Positions 47,956-57,345 of a stretch of 64,000 nucleotides of DNA are shown here, in pieces (the stretch's first letter is position 1; every line of letters starts with the position of its first letter). This DNA is from Herbaspirillum sp. GW103 (lineage in GTDB: Bacteria > Pseudomonadota > Gammaproteobacteria > Burkholderiales > Burkholderiaceae_D): the NCBI RefSeq assembly GCF_000261365.1, contig NZ_AJVC01000003.1, positions 868,001-932,000 on the forward strand. The letters run 5' to 3'. Below the pieces are notes generated by a model. That model worked only from the letters and a program-made list of their open reading frames with translations. It was not told the origin of the DNA and did no database searches. A program made the translations under genes and the position numbers.

Positions 47956-48849
47956 ATGATGATCAAGAAGATCAAGAAAGCCGTTTTCCCCGTCGCCGGT
48001 CTCGGTAGCCGCTTCCTGCCTGCCACCAAGGCCCAGCCCAAGGAAATGCTGCCTATCGTCGACAAGCCGCTGATCCATTACGCAGTGGAAGAGGCGGTTG
48101 CTGCCGGCATCACCGAGATGGTCTTCATCACCGGTCGCAACAAGCGCGCCATCGAAGATCACTTCGACAAGGCCTACGAGCTGGAGTCCGAACTGGAAGC
48201 CGCGGGCAAGAAGAAGCTGTTGGAGATCGTGCAGAACGTGGTGCCCAAGAGTGTCAACTGCATCTTCATCCGCCAGTCCGAACCGCTGGGCCTGGGTCAT
48301 GCCGTGCTGTGCGCCCGTCCGGTGGTGGGGGAAGAGCCCTTCGCCATCCTGCTGGCCGACGATTTCATGGATACCGATCCTGGCGTCAAGCCGGTGCTGG
48401 CGCAGATGACTGACATCTACGCCCGTGAAGGCATGAGCATGCTGGCCGTGCAGGAAGTGCCCAAGAGCGATACCCGCCAGTACGGTATCGTCAGCGCCAC
48501 GCCTTACCAGCCGGACCTGGAACGCATCAATGCCATCGTCGAAAAGCCGGCCCCGGAAGAAGCCCCGTCCACGCTGGCCGTGGTGGGCCGCTATGTGCTC
48601 AACAGCCGCATCTTCCACTATCTGGAAAACATCCCGCGCGGAGCCGGTGGCGAGATCCAGCTCACCGATGGCATCGCCAAGCTGATGCAGGCCGAGTCGG
48701 TGCTGGCATACCGTTACCAGGGCCAGCGTTATGATTGCGGTTCCAAGCTGGGCTACTTGAAGGCCATGGTGGCCATGGGTCTGAAACATCATGAAACCGG
48801 CCCGGCGTTCTCGGAATATCTGCAGGAAGTGGCCAACAAGGCGCGCTGA
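47956..48849 (+). CDS. galU: UTP-glucose-1-phosphate uridylyltransferase
   Basis: Makes UDP-glucose for polysaccharide and lipopolysaccharide synthesis. The 297-residue protein has the nucleotidyltransferase N-terminus [33 protein letters not shown]. Family motifs [38 protein letters not shown] and [14 protein letters not shown] are all present. GGAG is 2 nt before the first ATG (47956) and 5 nt before the second (47959), so the second may be the true start. Confidence 0.96.
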   Translation: MMIKKIKKAVFPVAGLGSRFLPATKAQPKEMLPIVDKPLIHYAVEEAVAAGITEMVFITGRNKRAIEDHFDKAYELESELEAAGKKKLLEIVQNVVPKSVNCIFIRQSEPLGLGHAVLCARPVVGEEPFAILLADDFMDTDPGVKPVLAQMTDIYAREGMSMLAVQEVPKSDTRQYGIVSATPYQPDLERINAIVEKPAPEEAPSTLAVVGRYVLNSRIFHYLENIPRGAGGEIQLTDGIAKLMQAESVLAYRYQGQRYDCGSKLGYLKAMVAMGLKHHETGPAFSEYLQEVANKAR

Positions 48850-48891
48850 GCAGGGATACCCGGCGCCATCAGGGCGCACTGCTGCACAATG

Positions 48892-48917
48892 ACGCCCGGT
48901 TCCTGCCGGGCGTGTTT
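48892..48917 (+). terminator. Terminator-like hairpin after galU
   Basis: ACGCCCGG (48892-48899) pairs with CCGGGCGT (48906-48913), loop 6 nt, then GTTTC. It lies just before the def ribosome site, so it may instead be in the def leader. Confidence 0.5.
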
Positions 48918-48931
48918 CATGGAGAGAGGCA

Positions 48932-49468
48932 ATGGCCATACGCGAGATACTCAAGATGGGCGACCCGCGCCTGCTGCGCCAGGCGCAAGCGGTGACGCAG
49001 TTCGGTACGCCCGAACTGGAACAACTGGTCGAGGACATGTTCGAGACCATGCGCGCCGTCAATGGCGCCGGTCTGGCCGCACCCCAGATCGGGGTGGATC
49101 TGCAACTGGTGATCTTCGGCTTTGGCCACAACCAGCGCTATCCGGATGCGCCGGCCGTGCCGGAGACGGTGCTCATCAATCCCGTGCTGACACCCTTGTC
49201 CGAGCAGGAAGAAGACGGCTGGGAAGGCTGCCTGTCCGTGCCCGGCATGCGCGGCGTAGTGCCGCGCTGGACACGGTTGCGCTACCAGGGCGTGGACCAG
49301 TATGGCAAGGTGATTGACCGTACCGTCGATGGCTTCCATGCGCGCGTGGTGCAGCATGAGTGCGATCACCTGCAGGGCATCCTCTATCCGATGCGCATCC
49401 GGGATTTCCGTCAGTTCGGCTTTACGGAAGTGCTGTTCCCCGAGCTCGACCCCAACCAGGACGACTGA
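48932..49468 (+). CDS. def: Peptide deformylase
   Basis: Removes the formyl group from nascent proteins. The 178-residue protein has the three metal/catalytic motifs [18 protein letters not shown] and QHECDHLQG (ligands Cys, His, His). AGAGAGG precedes the ATG. The sequence extends after the last motif by ~35 residues ([18 protein letters not shown]). It stands alone, not with fmt, so it may be a second deformylase of the genome. Confidence 0.95.
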   Translation: MAIREILKMGDPRLLRQAQAVTQFGTPELEQLVEDMFETMRAVNGAGLAAPQIGVDLQLVIFGFGHNQRYPDAPAVPETVLINPVLTPLSEQEEDGWEGCLSVPGMRGVVPRWTRLRYQGVDQYGKVIDRTVDGFHARVVQHECDHLQGILYPMRIRDFRQFGFTEVLFPELDPNQDD

Positions 49469-49498
49469 GAAAAACTCTCCAGTCCGTTGGCGAAGCCC

Positions 49499-49530
49499 AA
49501 AAAAACATCCCGGCGCAAGGCCGGGATGTT
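49499..49530. terminator. Bidirectional terminator between def and cphA
   Basis: AACATCCCGGC (49504-49514) pairs perfectly with GCCGGGATGTT (49520-49530). The A-run at 49499-49505 gives seven Ts on the minus strand, serving the cyanophycin genes. The plus-strand tail is weaker. Confidence 0.85.
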
Positions 49531-49563
49531 CGTTTCAAGGCGCGGTGAAGCGTACACCTGAAA

Positions 49564-52137
49564 TCAGGCGCTTTCCTTCACACGCTGGTCGATATGGGCC
49601 AGCGCCTCTTCCACCTGGTCGATCAGGATCAGGCAAAGGTCGCCCGGCTGCAGGCTGGCGAGGGCGGTATCGATGGCCAGGAATTCGCCGTTGATTTCCT
49701 TCACATCGCTGGTACGCGAGGCCTTTTCCAGTCCCTGACGCAACAGAGCAATCACTTCCCCGTCTTCTCGGCCACGCTGGCACTGGTCCTGATACAGCAC
49801 GACTTCATCGAAGGCATCGCCCAGCAGTTCGGTCTGGCGGGTGATGTCGACGTCGCGGCGGTCACCGGCGCCGCTGATGACCACCGAGCGGCGCTTGGCG
49901 GGCATGCTGTCGACGGCCTTGATCAGCGCCTGGATCGCATCCGGGTTGTGGCCGTAGTCGGCGATCAGGGTGGCACCCTTGTAGTCGAACAGGTTGAAGC
50001 GGCCTGGTGCAGTGCCGCTGTCGCTGATGAAGCTGGCCAGGGCGCCGGTGATCTGTTCCCAGTCCAGGTTCAGCGCCCAGGCCGCACCCACGGAAGCCAT
50101 CACGTTCTCGACCTGGAAGCCGATGGCGCCGCTGCGGGTCAGCGGAATGCCGGACAGCTTCAGGCGTTTTTCGAACGTACCCTGCGCGGCCACGATGGCG
50201 TCGCCGTCTTGATAGACGATGCGGTGGCCCTGTGCGCGGTGGGTGGCCATGATGGGGTGGGTCGGATCCAGCGCGAAGAAGGTCACCGAGCCGGGGCAGG
50301 AAGAAGCCATCTTCGAAACCATGGGGTCGGCCGCATTGAGCACCGCAGTGCCGGTTGGCGCCACGTTCTCGACGATGACACGCTTGACCACCGCCAGGTC
50401 TTCCACGGTGCTGATGTAGGACAGACCCAGGTGGTCCCCCATGCCGATGTTGGTGACCACCGCCACGGCGCAGCGATCAAAGCCCAGACCTTCGCGCAGC
50501 ACGCCGCCACGGGCGGTTTCCAGCACGGCTGCATCCACGTCGGGATGGAACAGCACGTTGCGGGCGCTGCGCGGGCCGCTGCAGTCGCCCGTGTCGGTGC
50601 GCTGGCCGTCGATGTAGACGCCATCGGTATTGGTCATGCCCACGCGCAGGCCGGTCTTGGCCAGCAGATGGGTGATCAGGCGCACGGTAGTGGTCTTGCC
50701 GTTGGTGCCGGCCACGGCCACCACGGGGATACGGCCATCGTCGCCATCCTCGTACATGGTCGAGATGATGGCTTCGCCGACGTCACGCGCCTTGCCGTAA
50801 GAGGGCGAGAGGTGCATGCGCAGGCCGGGCGCAGCGTTGACTTCGACGATGCCGCCGCCTTGTTCTTCCAGCGACATGTGGACCGAATTGCAGACCACGT
50901 CCACGCCGCAGATGTCCAGCCCGACCATTTGTGCGGCTGCGATGGCGCGCGCGGCCACGTCCGGATGCACGTCATCGGTGACATCGGTGGCGGTGCCGCC
51001 GGTGGAAAGGTTGGCATTGTTGCGCAGGACCACGCGTACGCCCTGGGCGGGGATGGATTCCGGGTCCAGGTTCTGGCCGGACAGCACCGACAGGGCGATG
51101 TCGTCCAGGCGTACCTTGGTCAGCGAGGTGGCGTGACCGTCACCGCGCAGCGGGTCGGCGTTGACCTGGTCGATCAGCTGACGGATGGTGTGCACGCCAT
51201 CGCCGATGACTTGCGGCGGATCGCGGCGGGCGGCAGCCACCAGGGTCTTGCCGATCACCAGCAGGCGGAAGTCGTGGCCGGGCAGGTAGCGCTCGACAAT
51301 GACTTCGTCGCTGATCAGGGCCGCATTGTTGAAGGCGCGGGTGATCTGTTCCGGGGTGCTGATGTTGACGGCCACCCCCTTGCCCTGGTTGCCGTCCAGC
51401 GGCTTGATGACCACGGCCGAGCCGATTTCCTCGGCGGCCTTGAGGGCATCTTCCACGGTCTCGACCACGCGACCGTTGGGCACCGGCACACCGGCGGCGT
51501 GCAGCAGCATCTTGGTCAGATCCTTGTCCTGGGCGATGGATTCGGCAATGGCGCTGGTGTTGCTGGTCTCGGCAGCCTGGATACGCTTCTGGCGGCTGCC
51601 CCAGCCGAATTGCACCATGCTGCCCTGGGTCAGGCGGCGATAGGGGATGCCGCGCTTGATGGCTGCATTGACGATGGAGCCGGTCGAGGGGCCCAGGCGC
51701 ACGTCCTCATCCAGTTCGCGGATGCGGGCCAGCGCGCCGGTGAGGTCGAAGGGCGCATCGGCCTGGGCGGCGCGGACCAGTTCCAGCGCCAGATCGAAGG
51801 CCAGGCGGCCGACTTCTTCTTCGCTGTATTCCACCACCACTTGATAGATGCCGGTCTCGACGGTGGAGACGGTGCGGCTGAAGGTCACCGGGCAGCCGGC
51901 CTGGCTTTGCAGCGCCAGGGCCGCGGCGGCCAGGGCATGGGCCATGGAGACGACCTGCTTGCCGCCATCGGGCTCGAGGAAGCCGATCTGCGGGAAGCGG
52001 GCGCGCAGGCGCAGTTCGAAGCCGGGCATGTCATCGATGACGCGCTCGTTTTCCGGGCAGGAAACGATGGCTTCGACGGCAGTGTGTCTGCTCCAGAGAT
52101 TGGGGCCGCGCAGGGCGCGAATGCGGGATACGTCCAT
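49564..52137 (-). CDS. cphA: Cyanophycin synthetase, full-length type
   Basis: Polymerises aspartate and arginine into cyanophycin, using two ATP per building block. The 857-residue protein has the N-terminal domain (VSRIRALRGPNLWSRHTAVE) and an ATP-grasp domain (about 215-480; KDLTKMLLHAAGVPVP, VVIKPLDGNQGKGVAVN, GIVEVNAAPGLRMHLSPS). A Mur-ligase-like domain follows (P-loop AVAGTNGKTTTVRLI near 495). It keeps the Mur C-terminal lid (GTAPGRFNLFDYKGATLIADYGHNPDAI and onwards). Homology starts MDVSRIRALRG at 52137; a TTG two codons earlier is possible. It follows the shorter synthetase by 53 bp. Confidence 0.95.
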   Translation of the reverse strand: MDVSRIRALRGPNLWSRHTAVEAIVSCPENERVIDDMPGFELRLRARFPQIGFLEPDGGKQVVSMAHALAAAALALQSQAGCPVTFSRTVSTVETGIYQVVVEYSEEEVGRLAFDLALELVRAAQADAPFDLTGALARIRELDEDVRLGPSTGSIVNAAIKRGIPYRRLTQGSMVQFGWGSRQKRIQAAETSNTSAIAESIAQDKDLTKMLLHAAGVPVPNGRVVETVEDALKAAEEIGSAVVIKPLDGNQGKGVAVNISTPEQITRAFNNAALISDEVIVERYLPGHDFRLLVIGKTLVAAARRDPPQVIGDGVHTIRQLIDQVNADPLRGDGHATSLTKVRLDDIALSVLSGQNLDPESIPAQGVRVVLRNNANLSTGGTATDVTDDVHPDVAARAIAAAQMVGLDICGVDVVCNSVHMSLEEQGGGIVEVNAAPGLRMHLSPSYGKARDVGEAIISTMYEDGDDGRIPVVAVAGTNGKTTTVRLITHLLAKTGLRVGMTNTDGVYIDGQRTDTGDCSGPRSARNVLFHPDVDAAVLETARGGVLREGLGFDRCAVAVVTNIGMGDHLGLSYISTVEDLAVVKRVIVENVAPTGTAVLNAADPMVSKMASSCPGSVTFFALDPTHPIMATHRAQGHRIVYQDGDAIVAAQGTFEKRLKLSGIPLTRSGAIGFQVENVMASVGAAWALNLDWEQITGALASFISDSGTAPGRFNLFDYKGATLIADYGHNPDAIQALIKAVDSMPAKRRSVVISGAGDRRDVDITRQTELLGDAFDEVVLYQDQCQRGREDGEVIALLRQGLEKASRTSDVKEINGEFLAIDTALASLQPGDLCLILIDQVEEALAHIDQRVKESA

Positions 52138-52190
52138 GGACAATTTTTCCTAGGTGTCTCTTGATCTTGAATCGGTCGGTCTTGCCGGGC

Positions 52191-54389
52191 TCAGGCGGCC
52201 TGGCTCTTGAACTTCAGCCCTTGTTCCTCGGCGCGTTCGGTGCCGAAGAGCTCGATGCCGGCACGGATCACCTCGGGGCCGATGCCCAGCGCCCAGGCGG
52301 CACCGACGGCGGCCAGGACGTTCTCGACCTGGTAGGCGACGGCACCGTTTTCGGTCAGCGGGATGGCATCGACCGAGCTGACCTTGCACTGGCGCTCGCC
52401 GTCGGCCTGGATCAGGTCGCCATCGCGCAGGAACACGGCGCGGCCGCCTTCCTTGAGATGGCTGGCCAGCAGTTCGGACGCGGGATCGGTGCTGAAGAAG
52501 ATCACTTCACCATCGCACAGCTGGGCCATGTCGGCCACCAGCGGGTCGTCGGCATTGAGCACGGCGGCGCCATCCGGCAGTACCAGGTCGACCTGGGTGC
52601 GTTTGACCTTGGTGGCGATCTGTTCAGCGTTCTCGATGTAGAACTCGGGCAGGCTGTCGTTGGGGTCGATGTTGGCCACCACGCCCACCAGGCAGCGGTC
52701 ATAGGCCAGGCCTTCGGAGAGGATGGCAGCGCTGCCGTTCTCGAACACGGCGGCTTCCACGGCGCGGTTCAGCAGCACCCGATGGGCGGCATCCCAGGTG
52801 GCGCGGTTGCCACGCTCGATCTGGCGTTCGCCGAAGTAGAGGCCCTCGCCGCAGGCCAGGCCCACGTGCTTGCCCGACAGGTGCACGATGCGCGCGATCA
52901 GGCGCGCGATGGTGGTCTTGCCGTGGGTGCCGGTGACGCCGACGACGGGGATGCGGCCGTTTTCTTCCGGGCCGAACAGGTTGTCGATGATGGCTTCGCC
53001 CACCGGACGCGGCTTGCCGTCCGAGGGCTTCAGGTGCATCAAGAGGCCGGGGCCGGCGTTGACCTCGACGATGGCACCGCCCTGGTCTTGCAGCGGACGC
53101 GAGATGTCTTCGGCCACGATGTCCACGCCGGCGATATCGAGGCCGACGATGCGCGCGGCCAGCGAGGCAGCGGCGGCGACACTGGGGTGGACCAGGTCGG
53201 TGATGTCGGAGGAGACGTTGCCATTGCGCAGCAGCAGGATGCGGCGGCCGGCGGCGGGAACCGATTCGGTGGTCAGATTCTGGCGCTGCAGTTCCAGCAC
53301 GGCGGCAGGTTCGCGGTCCAGCAGCACCGGGTCCAGCAGGTGTTCTTCCAGCAGGCCGCGGCGCGGATCGCGGTTCAGTTCGTCCAGCAGCTCCTGCACG
53401 GTGGACTTGCCATCGCCGACGATGAAGATGGGTTCGCCGCGGGCGGCGGCGGCCAGCTTGCCGCCGACGATCAGCAGGCGGTGTTCCAGGCCCGGCACGA
53501 AGCGTTCGACCAGCACGCCGCTACCTTCTTCCAGCGCGACCTTGTAGGCGGTCTCGATTTCTTCCCGGGTATTCAGGTCGATGAAGACGCCACGACCGTG
53601 GTTGGCGTCACAAGGCTTGACCACCACCGGCAGGCCGATGTCCTGGGCGGCATCCCAGGCGTCTTCGGGGCTTTCCACCAGGCGGCCTTCGGGGACCGGC
53701 ACGCCGCAGGTTTGCAGCAGCGACTTGGTGAGATCCTTGTCGCGGGAGATGCCTTCGGCAATCGCGCCGGTCTGGTCGGATTCGGCGGTCCAGATGCGGC
53801 GCGACTTGCAGCCGTGGCCCAACTGCACCAGGTTGCCTTCGGAGAGACGGATGGTCGGGATGCGGCGCTCGTCGGCGGCATCGACGATACAGGCAGTGCT
53901 GGGGCCCAGGCACAGGCGGTCGACCATGCGGCGCAGCTTGCGCAGGGTGGTATCGAGGTCGTACGGCTGGTTTTCGATGGCGGCCATCACCAGGTCGCGG
54001 GCGGCGAAGAGCGCGGCACGGGTGACCGTTTCATGGCGGGCGCGCACCACCACCTTGTAGACGCCGCGCACATTGGTCTCGCGCGCCTTGCCGAAGCCGC
54101 CGGGCAGGCCGGCCAGGTTCTGCAGTTCCAGGGTCACGTGTTCGAGGATGTGGCCGGGCCAGGTGCCTTCATGCAGGCGGCGCACGAAGCCGCCGCGCTC
54201 TTCATAGCTGCAGCGGTGTTCGATCAGGGTCGGCAGCCAGGTGGTCAGGCGCTCGGGAAAGCCGGGGATGGTATTGGAGGGAAAATCTTCCAGTTCGCCG
54301 ATATCGATCCACACTTCGAGGGCAGAGCGGTAGGTCCAGATGTTGGGGCCCTTGAGATTCAGGAAACGGAGGAATTCGATGTTTTTCAT
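52191..54389 (-). CDS. Cyanophycin synthetase paralogue lacking the Mur-ligase lid domain
   Basis: A 732-residue CphA-family protein that begins MKNIEFLRFLNLKGPNIWTY, and is the first gene of the pair. It has the N domain, an ATP-grasp domain (KDLTKSLLQTCGVPVPEGRL, VVKPCDANHGRGVFIDL, GAIVEVNAGPGLLMHLKPS) and the Mur P-loop VVGVTGTHGKTTIARLI. It ends at GIELFGTERAEEQGLKFKSQAA, where the full-length protein continues into the ~130-residue lid with GRFN and DYGHNP. Both ATP sites look intact, but the second can hardly close normally. Similar short paralogues accompany cphA in other betaproteobacteria. An in-frame ATG at 54476 would add 29 unlike residues. Confidence 0.92.
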   Translation of the reverse strand: MKNIEFLRFLNLKGPNIWTYRSALEVWIDIGELEDFPSNTIPGFPERLTTWLPTLIEHRCSYEERGGFVRRLHEGTWPGHILEHVTLELQNLAGLPGGFGKARETNVRGVYKVVVRARHETVTRAALFAARDLVMAAIENQPYDLDTTLRKLRRMVDRLCLGPSTACIVDAADERRIPTIRLSEGNLVQLGHGCKSRRIWTAESDQTGAIAEGISRDKDLTKSLLQTCGVPVPEGRLVESPEDAWDAAQDIGLPVVVKPCDANHGRGVFIDLNTREEIETAYKVALEEGSGVLVERFVPGLEHRLLIVGGKLAAAARGEPIFIVGDGKSTVQELLDELNRDPRRGLLEEHLLDPVLLDREPAAVLELQRQNLTTESVPAAGRRILLLRNGNVSSDITDLVHPSVAAAASLAARIVGLDIAGVDIVAEDISRPLQDQGGAIVEVNAGPGLLMHLKPSDGKPRPVGEAIIDNLFGPEENGRIPVVGVTGTHGKTTIARLIARIVHLSGKHVGLACGEGLYFGERQIERGNRATWDAAHRVLLNRAVEAAVFENGSAAILSEGLAYDRCLVGVVANIDPNDSLPEFYIENAEQIATKVKRTQVDLVLPDGAAVLNADDPLVADMAQLCDGEVIFFSTDPASELLASHLKEGGRAVFLRDGDLIQADGERQCKVSSVDAIPLTENGAVAYQVENVLAAVGAAWALGIGPEVIRAGIELFGTERAEEQGLKFKSQAA

Positions 54390-54601
54390 GTGTGGTGGAT
54401 GGTCCGCGGTAGTTGCCCAAGCCAAGTTCGCCCAAGTTGCCCGACAGGGCTGCCCGATGTTGGCCGCATCGGACATGCTGCAGCGCCACCCGGCAGGCCG
54501 GTCAGCGCTCTGTCAGAATAACGCATGGTTCACTAACGCGCAGGGCGGCTTTTGGTTTACTGCATTTGCCAGAGGGAATAACTGAATGAAAACGAAAGTT
54601 G

Positions 54602-54618
54602 CCTTGATGGTATCAAGG
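54602..54618. promoter_or_regulatory. Operator-like palindrome in the cyanophycin divergon
   Basis: CCTTGAT-GGT-ATCAAGG is a perfect 7-bp inverted repeat with a 3-bp centre, a size typical of a dimeric repressor site. It lies 213 bp from the synthetase start and 447 bp from the transporter start. Confidence 0.4.
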
Positions 54619-54943
54619 TCGGCCCCTGCGTGGGGACATGCGGGCAGGGCAAACCAGGCGAGCTGCGACGTTCATGCGGGAAGGCTGGAGGTGGATGTGA
54701 ACGATATTGTCGCAGACTGTCCCGCTGCCGTGGCAACACGGGCGGAAAAAACAGGCGATGCCTGTACTGACTGAAGGCTTGTGTCGATCAGCCGTTCGCA
54801 TCTAGCGAGAAAGATCATCCCGGCATCTCTTCCAGTGAACATGCCGGTGCACCGTTTGACGGCTTCTCGCGTTATCGAAGGGCTGCTGCGGGATGGACGG
54901 GCAGCGGGTGCAGATTGCGCATGGGCAGTCGGGGCCGCTGCGC

Positions 54944-54949
54944 TATAAT
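54944..54949 (+). promoter_or_regulatory. -10 element for the transporter gene
   Basis: A consensus TATAAT in CGCTATAATCCCG, 115 bp upstream of the start codon. No good -35 is present at 16-18 bp, so an activator may be needed. Confidence 0.4.
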
Positions 54950-55064
54950 CCCGCGCTGCCCGCTGGCACATCACTGCAGGCATCAAGACAACAGGTCCGG
55001 CGAGACCTGCACCTCCTAAAACAATAGCCACACTGCTCACTTCGGGCCTCAACGCTGCCGTTAC

Positions 55065-57341
55065 ATGACTACTGACTCAATTCCTTCCGCGACCGCCAGC
55101 CTGCCCGAGCGCTGGCAGACGGAGACCGCTGCCCGCCTGGCCCCGGGTGAATCCGTACTGGCCTGGCTGGAACTGGACCTGGACGCCCAACTGCACTTCA
55201 AGTCGTCGCTGGTGCTGGCGACCGACCGTCGCCTGCTGGCCGCGGCACCGGACGGCCAGCCGTGGCAGGACTGGGCCTATCGCGCCGATCTGCAACTCAA
55301 GCATGTCGACCACGCCGGCGTGGGGACGCTGGAGCTGTGCGACGACGCCGGTCGCCAGGGAGCCTGGCGCTATACGCTGGCCCAGAATCCGCAGGCACTG
55401 CGCCTGATCAAGCTGTTCGAGCAACAACGCGATCTGCTGGCCTCGGGCGTACAGGTCGAGGAAGAGGGCGACGTCTGCCCGACCTGCAAGGCCGTGCTGC
55501 CGGAAGGCCAGGAAACCTGCGCCATCTGCCCCGAGACCAAGGAAGCGCCGCCATCCACCTGGGCGCTGTTCCGGCTGTCGCGCTTTGCCAAGCCCTACAA
55601 GGGCTCGCTGCTGCTGGGCTTTCTGCTGACGCTGGCCTCCACCGCTGCCACGCTGGTGCCGCCCTACATGACCATGCCGCTGATGGACAATGTGCTGATC
55701 CCGTTCCAGAACGGCACCCCCATCAACACCCACCTGGCCACGCTCTACCTGTCGGGCCTCCTGGGCGCGGCATTGCTGGCCTGGGGCCTGGGCTGGGCGC
55801 GCACTTACATCCTGGCGCTGGTGTCCGAGCGCATCGGCGCGGACCTGCGCACCACCACCTATGCCCACCTGTTGCGACTGTCGCAGGAGTATTTTGGCGG
55901 TAAGCGTACCGGTGACCTGATGGCGCGCATCGGCTCGGAAACTGACCGCATCTGCGTGTTCCTGTCGCTGCATCTGCTGGATTTCGCCATCGATGTGCTG
56001 ATGATCATCATGACGGCGGCCATCCTGATCTCCATCAATCCCTGGCTGGCGCTGGTGACGCTGTTGCCGCTGCCGTTCATCGCCTGGATGATTCACGTGG
56101 TGCGCGACCGCCTGCGACACGGCTTCGAAAAGATCGACCGCATCTGGTCGGAAGTGACCAACGTGCTGGCCGATACGATTCCCGGCATCCGCGTGGTGAA
56201 GGCTTTTGCGCAGGAAAAGCGTGAGGTGGCGCGTTTCCGCGAGGCCAACCGGCACAACCTGATGGTCAATGACCGCGTCAACAAGATCTGGTCACTCTTT
56301 ACGCCCACGGTCACTTTCCTGACCGAAGTGGGCTTGCTGGTGGTGTGGGTGTTCGGGATCTGGCAGGTCTCCAGCAACCAGATCACGGTCGGTGTGCTGA
56401 CCGCCTTCCTGGCCTACATCAGCCGTTTCTATACCCGCCTGGACTCGATGAGCCGCATCGTTTCGGTCACGCAGAAGGCCGCGGCCGGCGCCAAGCGCAT
56501 CTTCGACATCCTGGACCACGTCTCCAGCGTGCCGGAGCCGGCCAATCCGGTGCATCTGGAAAAAGTGCAGGGCGCCATCGAAGTGCGCAACATTGGCTTC
56601 CGCTATGGCAACCGCGCGGTGATTCGCAACATGAGCCTGTCCATTGCGCCGGGCGAGATGATCGGCCTGGTCGGCCACAGCGGTTCCGGCAAGTCCACCA
56701 TGGTGAACCTGATCTGCCGCTTCTACGATGTCTCGGAAGGCGCGATTCGCATCGACGGCGTGGACATTCGTTCGCTGCCGATTTCCGAATATCGCCGCAA
56801 CATCGGTCTGGTGCTGCAGGAACCCTTCCTGTTCTTTGGCACGATTGCCGAGAACATCGCCTACGGCAAGCCGGAAGCCACGCGTGAAGAAATCATCGCC
56901 GCCGCCCGTGCCGCCCATGCGCATGAATTCATCCTGCGCCTGCCGCAAGGCTACGATTCGCTGGTCGGCGAGCGCGGACAGGCACTGTCGGGCGGCGAAC
57001 GCCAGCGCATCTCGATTGCGCGTGCGCTGCTGATCGATCCGCGCATCCTGATCCTGGACGAAGCCACTTCCTCGGTCGATACCACCACTGAAAAGGAAAT
57101 CCAGAAGGCGCTGGACAACCTGGTGCAAGGCCGTACCACGATTGCCATCGCGCACCGCCTGTCGACGCTGCGCAAGGCTGATCGCCTGGTCGTGCTGGAT
57201 CGCGGCCAGGTGGTCGAGGTCGGCAACCACGAAGAACTGATGGCCCGTGAAGGGCATTACTACAAGCTCTACCAGGCCCAGGCGCGCAATCCTGATGGCG
57301 AGGCCGAGGTCTCGGTGAGCGAAGAAGAGAAGGGCGAATAA
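55065..57341 (+). CDS. ABC transporter of the cyanophycin locus, with N-terminal extension and zinc ribbon
   Basis: A 758-residue exporter-type half-transporter. Residues 1-125 are a soluble domain (FKSSLVLATDRRLLAAAP, then WAYRADLQLKHVDHAGVG) that looks like a bacterial PH-type fold. A zinc ribbon C138-x2-C141-x10-C152-x2-C155 follows. The membrane domain spans about 165-470 (six helices expected). The ATPase has GHSGSGKST, LSGGERQRISIARALL and ILILDEATSS. Substrate is unknown. Its placement divergent from the synthetases and next to DUF1854 is conserved in related bacteria as 'cyanophycin metabolism-associated', as far as I recall. No strong ribosome site precedes the ATG. Confidence 0.9.
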   Translation: MTTDSIPSATASLPERWQTETAARLAPGESVLAWLELDLDAQLHFKSSLVLATDRRLLAAAPDGQPWQDWAYRADLQLKHVDHAGVGTLELCDDAGRQGAWRYTLAQNPQALRLIKLFEQQRDLLASGVQVEEEGDVCPTCKAVLPEGQETCAICPETKEAPPSTWALFRLSRFAKPYKGSLLLGFLLTLASTAATLVPPYMTMPLMDNVLIPFQNGTPINTHLATLYLSGLLGAALLAWGLGWARTYILALVSERIGADLRTTTYAHLLRLSQEYFGGKRTGDLMARIGSETDRICVFLSLHLLDFAIDVLMIIMTAAILISINPWLALVTLLPLPFIAWMIHVVRDRLRHGFEKIDRIWSEVTNVLADTIPGIRVVKAFAQEKREVARFREANRHNLMVNDRVNKIWSLFTPTVTFLTEVGLLVVWVFGIWQVSSNQITVGVLTAFLAYISRFYTRLDSMSRIVSVTQKAAAGAKRIFDILDHVSSVPEPANPVHLEKVQGAIEVRNIGFRYGNRAVIRNMSLSIAPGEMIGLVGHSGSGKSTMVNLICRFYDVSEGAIRIDGVDIRSLPISEYRRNIGLVLQEPFLFFGTIAENIAYGKPEATREEIIAAARAAHAHEFILRLPQGYDSLVGERGQALSGGERQRISIARALLIDPRILILDEATSSVDTTTEKEIQKALDNLVQGRTTIAIAHRLSTLRKADRLVVLDRGQVVEVGNHEELMAREGHYYKLYQAQARNPDGEAEVSVSEEEKGE

Positions 57342-57345
57342 GGCC

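Larger units (their letters stand above)
54390..55064. other. Divergent regulatory region of the cyanophycin locus
   Basis: A 675-bp gap with no gene called. It holds a perfect palindrome at 54602-54618 and a smaller one at 54845-54854 (CGGTGCACCG). A TATAAT at 54944-54949 points towards the transporter. I see no convincing promoter pointing to the synthetases, though one must exist here. Short open frames inside have no family resemblance. Confidence 0.45.

Noticed and set aside
49594..54521. Two very long plus-strand frames (856 and 786 codons) over the synthetases
   Set aside because: Antisense shadows of cphA genes in high-GC DNA; the products are His/Asp/Gly-rich without any recognisable domain.
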